From Bacteroidota bacterium (GTDB lineage Bacteria > Bacteroidota > Bacteroidia > Chitinophagales > Chitinophagaceae): DNA of 64,000 nt. The DNA lies in NCBI GenBank assembly GCA_018266575.1, contig JAFEAE010000012.1:1-64000 (forward strand). Direction: 5' to 3'. The position numbers and the translations under genes were made by a program. Positions 58,152 to 64,000 of the stretch are shown one piece after another. Within the stretch, counting starts at the first letter, position 1. Every line of letters starts with the position of its first letter. Below the pieces are notes generated by a model. It saw only the letters and a list, made by a program, of their open reading frames with translations. It had not been told where the DNA came from and did not search any database.

Positions 58152-60314
58152 ATGCGCAAATACCGAATCGCTTTTCTGTCTGCTTTCATTTGCACTGTTT
58201 CATTGTTTGCAAATGCACAATCGAATGATCAATCATACAAAAATCCATCGCTTAGCATAGAAGAACGTGTGAACGATTTGTTGAAACAACTTTCGCTCGA
58301 AGAAAAAATTTCGTTGTTAGGTTATCAAAGCAAATCTGTTCAACGCCTCGGTATCCCTGCGTACAATTGGTGGAATGAAGGCTTGCATGGCGTGGCACGT
58401 GCCGGGAGTGCAACTGTTTTTCCGCAGGCAATCGGAATGGCTGCAACATTCAACGATGTGTTGTTAAATGAATGTGCCAATGCGATTTCAACAGAAGCAC
58501 GTGCAAAATATAACCTTGCTGTTGCAAACAACAGGCGACTGCAATATATGGGATTGACGTTCTGGTCGCCAAACATCAATATATTCCGGGATCCGCGATG
58601 GGGGCGTGGACAGGAAACGTATGGTGAAGACCCGTTTCTTACAGCAACAATGGGCACTGCTTTTATAAAGGGCATACAGGGAAACGACAGTCTGCACCTG
58701 AAAGCATCTGCATGTGCAAAACATTTTGCAGTGCATAGCGGCCCGGAAAGTGAGCGCCATGCATTTAATGCATTGGTAAGTGAGAACGATTTGCGCCAAA
58801 CCTATTTGTATGCATTTAAAAAATTAGCGGATGCAGGGGTTGAATCCATTATGTGCGCATACAACCGCGTGAATGGCGAAGCATGTTGCACAAGTAATAC
58901 GTTGCTGCATTCCATTTTGCATGATGAATGGAAATTCAAGGGGCACGTGGTTACGGATTGCGGTGCGTTGGATGATATTTATGCACGGCATAAAATGTAT
59001 AACAATAATGTGGAGGTCGCAGCAGCCGCGATCAAAGCCGGAGTTGATCTCGATTGCAGCGACCTGTTACAGGATAATGTAATGAAAGCCGTGCAACAAA
59101 AATTGTTATCTGAAAGAGATATCAATGATGCACTTGCAGCAACATTGCGTACGCAAATGAAACTTGGTTTTTATGATGACAAAAACTCTTCGCCGTATGC
59201 AGGATATAATGAAGATAGCGTGGCGAATGATTATCATATTATGCTTGCACGGAAAATCGCCGGCCAAAGTATGGTACTGCTGAAAAATGATAAAAACATT
59301 TTGCCTCTTGATAAAAATAAATTCGGCGCATACATGGTTATTGGCCCGAATGCAGCATCTTTGGATGCATTGCTGGGAAATTATCATGGTGTCAGCAAAC
59401 ACACGGTAAATTTTGTTGAAGGAATTGTAAACGCTGTAGGCCCCGGTGCACGTGTGGAATACGATATGGGATGCGATTATAAGGATACTGTTCATTTTGG
59501 CGGGATATGGGCAGCAAGCAATGCAGATATTACCATTGCAGTAATTGGATTTACGCCGGTGTACGAAGGTGAGGAAGGAGATGCGTTTCTTGCGGAAGGT
59601 GGTGGCGACAGGAAAAGCATCAGACTGCCGGCATCGCATATTGCTTTTATGAAAGCATTGCGCAAAGGAACGAAAACACCGATCGTTGCAGTGATTACTT
59701 CAGGAAGTGCTGTTGATATCAGCACTATTCAGCAATATGCAGATGCAATTATCCTTGCATGGTATCCAGGCGAACAAGGTGGTAATGCGCTTGCTGATAT
59801 TCTTTTTGGCAAAGTTTCTCCGTCCGGGCATTTGCCTGTAACGTTTTATAACTCACTATCTGATCTTCCTGCATATAACAATTACGCGATGAAAGGCAGG
59901 ACTTATCGCTACTTCACCGGAAATGTGCAGTATCCGTTTGGTTTTGGAATGAGTTATACCAATTTTAATTACGACTGGAAAACAAAACCGGTTGTTACAA
60001 AAGACAGCATTTTTTTCTCTCTTAAAATAAAAAACACCGGCACGTTTAATGGGGATGATGTTCCGCAGGTATATATTCATTATCCGAAAGGCGAATATAT
60101 GCCCTGCAAAGAATTAAAAAATTTTAAACGCGTTACACTTTCTGCCAATGAAGAAAAAATTGTTTCATTCAGCATCCCGGTTTCAGAGTTAAAAAAATGG
60201 GACGCAACAAAACGTGACTGGAAATTATACCCCGGCGAATATAAAATAGTAGTTGGAGAAAACGCTAATGATGAAAAGCTTGCGGTACCTGTACTATTCA
60301 AATCAAAGATGTAG
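58152..60314 (+). CDS. Glycoside hydrolase family 3 (beta-glucosidase/xylosidase type)
   Basis: The 720-residue secreted enzyme starts at ATG 58152; an earlier in-frame ATG lies in the hairpin and is rejected. It has a signal peptide (ending LFANAQ). The N-terminal GH3 barrel has YNWWNEGLHGVARAG, PNINIFRDPRWGRGQETYGEDP and nucleophile Asp in HVVTDCGALDDIY. The (alpha/beta)6 sandwich contains VVAVITSGSAVDI and AWYPGEQGGNALADILFG. A fibronectin III-like C-terminal domain follows (RYFTGNVQYPFGFGMSYTNF). This group includes beta-xylosidases and beta-glucosidases of plant-glycan degradation. Confidence 0.93.
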   Translation: MRKYRIAFLSAFICTVSLFANAQSNDQSYKNPSLSIEERVNDLLKQLSLEEKISLLGYQSKSVQRLGIPAYNWWNEGLHGVARAGSATVFPQAIGMAATFNDVLLNECANAISTEARAKYNLAVANNRRLQYMGLTFWSPNINIFRDPRWGRGQETYGEDPFLTATMGTAFIKGIQGNDSLHLKASACAKHFAVHSGPESERHAFNALVSENDLRQTYLYAFKKLADAGVESIMCAYNRVNGEACCTSNTLLHSILHDEWKFKGHVVTDCGALDDIYARHKMYNNNVEVAAAAIKAGVDLDCSDLLQDNVMKAVQQKLLSERDINDALAATLRTQMKLGFYDDKNSSPYAGYNEDSVANDYHIMLARKIAGQSMVLLKNDKNILPLDKNKFGAYMVIGPNAASLDALLGNYHGVSKHTVNFVEGIVNAVGPGARVEYDMGCDYKDTVHFGGIWAASNADITIAVIGFTPVYEGEEGDAFLAEGGGDRKSIRLPASHIAFMKALRKGTKTPIVAVITSGSAVDISTIQQYADAIILAWYPGEQGGNALADILFGKVSPSGHLPVTFYNSLSDLPAYNNYAMKGRTYRYFTGNVQYPFGFGMSYTNFNYDWKTKPVVTKDSIFFSLKIKNTGTFNGDDVPQVYIHYPKGEYMPCKELKNFKRVTLSANEEKIVSFSIPVSELKKWDATKRDWKLYPGEYKIVVGENANDEKLAVPVLFKSKM

Positions 60315-60462
60315 GCATTTGGGTAATTTCTTTGAATAGCTTTTGATGCCGGAGAAAAGAACTGTTTTTCCTTATTTATTTTTAAACTTCCTGCATCTTC
60401 CATTTGTGTGGAAGGATAAATTTCGGCAACGCTTCTTCGTATGCATAATTAATGAAAGCTTT

Positions 60463-61062
60463 TTAATTTCCTTTTGGAAAAATAATTGAGACAAAAAATT
60501 TCATATCGTCTATGCTTTGCCGGTAGTCGATATTATTATCACCCCGTAAAATACATTTTTGCTCTACACTGTGTTTAAGAGCGTCGCTTATATTGATAAG
60601 CAGGGAAGCTATTTTAGCAGAATTCATTTTACGCACTGCGCCTTCCTTTACAGCTTTATCGATTAGTTGTTTCAGGAATTGTTTCTCCTGCTTGATCATA
60701 TCATCATACAATTCAAAAAAGCGGGGAAGTATGCTGTTCAGCGTAGCTGCAGAAACCCTGTTCATGTTCAGCACATTTGCATAATAATTGAAGCGGGATT
60801 GCATATAGAACCATATCTCGTTCTGTATCCCCTTTTTTGCAAGCGTTTTTTGCTGAAGCTGCGCCAGGAAATCTTTTCCTTCTTCGATAGCTGTCTCCAG
60901 AAAAATATCCTCTTTGTTTTTATAATAATAGTAGAGCGTGGCTTTGTTGAGCCCCACGGCACGTGCAATATCATCAAGTGTGGTTTTATCCAGCCCGTAT
61001 TTTGCAAAACATTGCATGGCCGCTTTACCGATCTTTTTCTTTATCACCTCTTTCTTAGTCAT
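60463..61062 (-). CDS. TetR/AcrR family regulator
   Basis: The 199-residue protein has an N-terminal HTH (KKKIGKAAMQCFAKYGLDKTTLDDIARAVGLNKATLYYYYKNKEDIF) and a ligand domain with YANVLNMNRVSAATLNSILPRFFELYDDMI. It is divergent from the flavoprotein monooxygenase gene across a 187-bp AT-rich gap, so it probably controls that gene and/or itself. The 12-mer AATATTTGAAAA (61180) in that gap occurs inverted at 62413, before the TonB receptor gene. No strong palindromic operator was identified. Confidence 0.88.
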   Translation of the reverse strand: MTKKEVIKKKIGKAAMQCFAKYGLDKTTLDDIARAVGLNKATLYYYYKNKEDIFLETAIEEGKDFLAQLQQKTLAKKGIQNEIWFYMQSRFNYYANVLNMNRVSAATLNSILPRFFELYDDMIKQEKQFLKQLIDKAVKEGAVRKMNSAKIASLLINISDALKHSVEQKCILRGDNNIDYRQSIDDMKFFVSIIFPKGN

Positions 61063-61249
61063 GCCGTTACTGATTTTGGTAAAAATAATTCATTTTATTC
61101 CACAATTCCGTTGCCGTTTTATTCACCTGAAATTTCCCCGTGGCAAAAGTAAAAAATAAATTTTCAACTTTTTTAGTAAAATATTTGAAAAATAAGATAT
61201 TTTTAAAACTGCAAACCATTTATTCATTCAACGGTCCGCGATTGCTGTC

Positions 61250-62371
61250 ATGAAAGAAACTACCACATTAATAATCGGCGCAAGCATATCGGGGCTCGCA
61301 TGCGCCGCCACGTTGAAGAAAAAGAATATCGAATTCCTGTTGATAGAAAAAAGCGCACAGGTAGCCACGCCGTGGAGAAACCACTATGAGCGGTTGCATT
61401 TGCATACAAGCAAGCATTTCTCCAACCTGCCATATAAAAAATTTGATGGAAGCATTCCCAAATATCCATCAAGGCAACAGCTGGTCGCGTACCTCGAAGA
61501 TTATCAGAAAACATTTGACATCCATCCCATTTTTAATACAGAAGCAATATCGGTTTACAGGCAAAACGAATATTGGATAACGGAGACCAACAATGAAATA
61601 TACAAGTCGAGGTTTCTTATCATGTGCACCGGGCCTTATGGCACACCAAGAAAAGTGTCTATTAAAGGAATGGAAACTTTTCCCGGAAAGATCCTGCACA
61701 GCAGCGAATACAAAACGGGAAAAGATTTTTCAGGCGAACGGGTGCTTGTTATCGGCTTCGGGAATTCTGCCTGCGAAATCGCTATTGATCTTGTGGAACA
61801 GGGTGCCATTCCTTTTATGTCGGTCCGTTCTGCGGTAAATGTGATCCCGAAAGAAGTATTCGGCATATCGGTACTGCAACTCAGCATTTATATGAGCAAG
61901 CTGCCTCCGCGTTTTGCAGATGCAATAAATGCACCATTGATCAGGTTGCTTGTTGGCAATATCAATAAATCAGGATTGAGAAAAAAACCATACGGCCCGT
62001 TTGTGGAGATCAACAATTATCAAAGTGTGCCACTGATCGATATAGGCACCATCAGCCATATCAAAAAAGGCAATATTAAAATTCTCGGAGAAATTGATCA
62101 TATAACAAATGAGTCCGTGTATTTCAAAAACGGAACGGTACAAGAGTTTGGCGCGATCGTGGCAGGGATCGGTTATGATAAAAACTTCAGCATATTCAAA
62201 GGCGTTGACGATGCACGTTTCAAAGACCTTGATCTCAGTACACGCAAACAACAATACTTTGGAAAAGAAGGATTGTATTTCTGTGGCTTCTGGATCAGCC
62301 CGACAGGAGCGATCCGGGAAATTTCGCTGGATGCACAAAAAATAGCTGGTGACATAGCGGGAAAGTTATAA
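61250..62371 (+). CDS. Flavin-containing monooxygenase-like NAD(P)/FAD protein
   Basis: The 373-residue two-dinucleotide-fold protein has an FAD loop TLIIGASISGLACAATL (second Gly of GxGxxG replaced by Ser) and an NAD(P) loop RVLVIGFGNSACEIAIDL. Between them is LHLHTSKHFSNLPYKKF, and the C-terminus has IVAGIGYDKNF followed by GLYFCGFWISPTGAIREIS. The arrangement is that of the FMO/CzcO-like oxidoreductases, shorter than typical FMOs. Substrate unknown. It is next to the divergent TetR gene and 149 bp before a TonB receptor, suggesting uptake and oxidation of one compound under TetR control. Confidence 0.85.
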   Translation: MKETTTLIIGASISGLACAATLKKKNIEFLLIEKSAQVATPWRNHYERLHLHTSKHFSNLPYKKFDGSIPKYPSRQQLVAYLEDYQKTFDIHPIFNTEAISVYRQNEYWITETNNEIYKSRFLIMCTGPYGTPRKVSIKGMETFPGKILHSSEYKTGKDFSGERVLVIGFGNSACEIAIDLVEQGAIPFMSVRSAVNVIPKEVFGISVLQLSIYMSKLPPRFADAINAPLIRLLVGNINKSGLRKKPYGPFVEINNYQSVPLIDIGTISHIKKGNIKILGEIDHITNESVYFKNGTVQEFGAIVAGIGYDKNFSIFKGVDDARFKDLDLSTRKQQYFGKEGLYFCGFWISPTGAIREISLDAQKIAGDIAGKL

Positions 62372-62520
62372 TCATAGCCTGTGTAAAAGCAGGTCAATAA
62401 AATATTTTTCAATTTTCAAATATTCAACTGTTTTGTTTGAAAAAAATAATTGTACTTTCAAAAAAGATTTCGACATTGCCATTGGATATAAAGTATAGTC
62501 AACCCCAAAACAACTCTTAC

Positions 62521-64000
62521 ATGCGAACTTGCCATTTACTATTGCTTATTTTGTTTTTCACTTCAAGTGTGGCTCACGCACAACAGCTCATCAAAGGAAG
62601 GGTAACAGATGCTTCCACGCAGTCAGGTATTCCGGGCGTAAGCATCGCTATAAAAAATTCATCCGGCGGAACCTATACAGATGACAGAGGAAGGTTTCAG
62701 TTTCAAACAAACATGAAATCTTCCATTACACTTATTGCATCTTCCATTGGTTATGAAACAAAGGAAATAGTAGTGAGCGATGTATCACAAAAAATTGAAC
62801 TTGTACTCTCGCCGGTATCTTCTTTAGGCCAGGAAGTAATTGTTTCTGCAAGCAGGACAGTGCAACGAAAATTAACTTCGCCGGTTACTATTGAACAGAT
62901 CAGCAGCAAAGATGTACAGAATTCGCCCCAGATAAATTATATGGATATGATGCAGGGATTGCGGGGAGTTGATGTTACTGTATCGAGCATCGGTTTTACA
63001 ACAGTTACTACACGCGGATTTAACACAAGCGGCAATACCAACTTCACACAAATTGTGGATGGCATGGATAACCAGGCGCCCGGATTGAATTTTCCTTTGG
63101 GAACTGCAATCGGCTTAACACAATTGGATGTTGATAATATTGAATTACTCTCTGGCGCTTCCTCCGCATTATATGGATCAAGGGGATTGAATGGAACAAT
63201 GGTGATGACCGGAAAAGATCCGTTCAAATACCAGGGATTAAGTGTGCTGATCACACAAGGTGTGAATCATCTTGGAGGGAAGAACAGCAATGACCCCGTA
63301 AAAGCTTCACCCTATTATGACTGGACAATCCGTTGGGGAAAAAAGATTAATGATAAACTTGCTTTTAAGATAAATGCGCAATATACCAAAGCTGCAGACT
63401 GGGTTGCAACAGATACTACCAACAAAAACGGACCCGGATCAAAATACACTGACCCAAATTATAACGGCGTAGATTATTATGGTGGCGCCACTTCTGTTGA
63501 CATCACTCCGTTTTTGCAAGGCGCATTAGCTGGCGATCCGTCATTAGCGCCTATTATAAATCCACTGCTGGGAAATGGCTCTTATTATGTTTCGCGAACC
63601 GGATATCCTGAACATGGATACCTCGATAATAATGCCTATTTATTCAAAGCGAATGCAGAACTCCGGTATAAAATTTCTCCGTCACTGGAATTGATTGCTT
63701 CGGGTACATTTGGTACAGGCAATGTTGTTTACACCAATGATACGAGATATCAGATCAAAGATTTTAAAGTAGGGCAATACCGCGTGGAATTAAAAGCCAA
63801 CAGATGGTTCTTCAGGGCATATACTACTGAAGAAAATTCAGGGCATACATTGGTTGCGGGGCCAACTGCGCAATATATCAATGAAGCATGGAAACCAAGT
63901 TATGATGGCAACACAGGCACAGGATGGTACCCGGATTATACAACACAACTGATCACTTCGCTTGCAACAGGTTCAAACTTGAATGATGCAAACCTTGCAG
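62521..64000 (+). CDS. TonB-dependent receptor with carboxypeptidase-like N-terminal domain (3' end outside window)
   Basis: The frame is open from ATG 62521 to the window edge (at least 493 residues). It has a signal peptide (ending SVAHAQ) and a CarboxypepD_reg-like domain (about 23-105: KGRVTDASTQSGIPGVSIAI). The TonB-plug has VIVSASRTVQRKLTSPVTIEQI, GVDVTVSSIGFTTVTTRGF, QIVDGMDNQ and LSGASSALYGSRGLNGTMV. Beta strands of the barrel continue to the edge. It resembles a siderophore/oligomer receptor rather than SusC, because the GNxxPLYVVDGV signature is missing. No susD follows within the window, and its partner is unknown. Confidence 0.9.
   Translation, partial: MRTCHLLLLILFFTSSVAHAQQLIKGRVTDASTQSGIPGVSIAIKNSSGGTYTDDRGRFQFQTNMKSSITLIASSIGYETKEIVVSDVSQKIELVLSPVSSLGQEVIVSASRTVQRKLTSPVTIEQISSKDVQNSPQINYMDMMQGLRGVDVTVSSIGFTTVTTRGFNTSGNTNFTQIVDGMDNQAPGLNFPLGTAIGLTQLDVDNIELLSGASSALYGSRGLNGTMVMTGKDPFKYQGLSVLITQGVNHLGGKNSNDPVKASPYYDWTIRWGKKINDKLAFKINAQYTKAADWVATDTTNKNGPGSKYTDPNYNGVDYYGGATSVDITPFLQGALAGDPSLAPIINPLLGNGSYYVSRTGYPEHGYLDNNAYLFKANAELRYKISPSLELIASGTFGTGNVVYTNDTRYQIKDFKVGQYRVELKANRWFFRAYTTEENSGHTLVAGPTAQYINEAWKPSYDGNTGTGWYPDYTTQLITSLATGSNLNDANLA

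Overview
This window looks like a chromosomal segment of a Bacteroidota bacterium, most likely Chitinophagaceae or a close relative. The evidence is a gliding-type C-terminal sorting domain followed by a PorP/SprF protein, a type A type IX secretion sorting domain, SusC/SusD, a fused CcoN-CcoO oxidase subunit, DUF3570/DUF4266 proteins, few Shine-Dalgarno sequences and moderate GC. No tRNA, rRNA, transposase, prophage or CRISPR array was seen. Two genes are cut by the window edges: the giant repeat protein at the left and a TonB-dependent receptor at the right.

Layout. (1) 1-7.7 kb: the C-terminal part of a giant adhesin-like protein with fourteen ~90-residue Ig-like repeats, its PorP/SprF partner and a second type IX-secreted protein. 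(2) 7.9-14.4 kb: a cassette with four AhpD-like CxxC proteins, an MFS transporter and a stand-alone MetE-like methyltransferase domain, flanked by two paralogous TTG-start membrane-anchored proteins of unknown function. (3) 14.4-21.1 kb: a SusC/SusD pair, a tiny PKD-like secreted protein and a GH32 fructan hydrolase. (4) 21.2-44.1 kb: a low-oxygen/energy-stress island with two universal stress proteins, a CoA-transferase, small c-type cytochromes, a porin, a flavin-binding protein, Hsp20, a complete cbb3 oxidase and assembly set (ccoI, S, NO, Q-like, P, G, H and a copper-export-type membrane protein), a thioredoxin-ApbE-DUF4266-DUF3570 operon, and a PAS histidine kinase next to a response regulator whose output half is CRP/FNR-like. 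(5) 44.3-52.2 kb: a TetR regulator and an RND efflux operon, with a shared operator in front of both, then an SDR enzyme. (6) 52.2-64 kb: a sulfatase, a second PKD-like protein, a cupin, a broken CDI-type immunity gene, DoxX, a DUF4136-like lipoprotein, a beta-barrel protein, a GH3 enzyme, a second TetR, a flavoprotein monooxygenase and the start of a TonB receptor.

The most interesting inferred system is in region 4. Nine copies of an FNR/FixK-like dyad (ATGAY-N4-RTCA) lie in intergenic spaces upstream of the stress, cytochrome and oxidase genes and at the start of the kinase gene itself. The adjacent regulator fuses a phospho-receiver to a CRP/FNR-type DNA-binding module that keeps the Glu and Arg used to read TGA half sites. 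Together they look like a compact FixL-FixJ-FixK circuit in two genes. Second in interest is the four-paralogue AhpD/MetE cassette. Third is a dispersed ~75-bp intergenic repeat family with six copies in this window.
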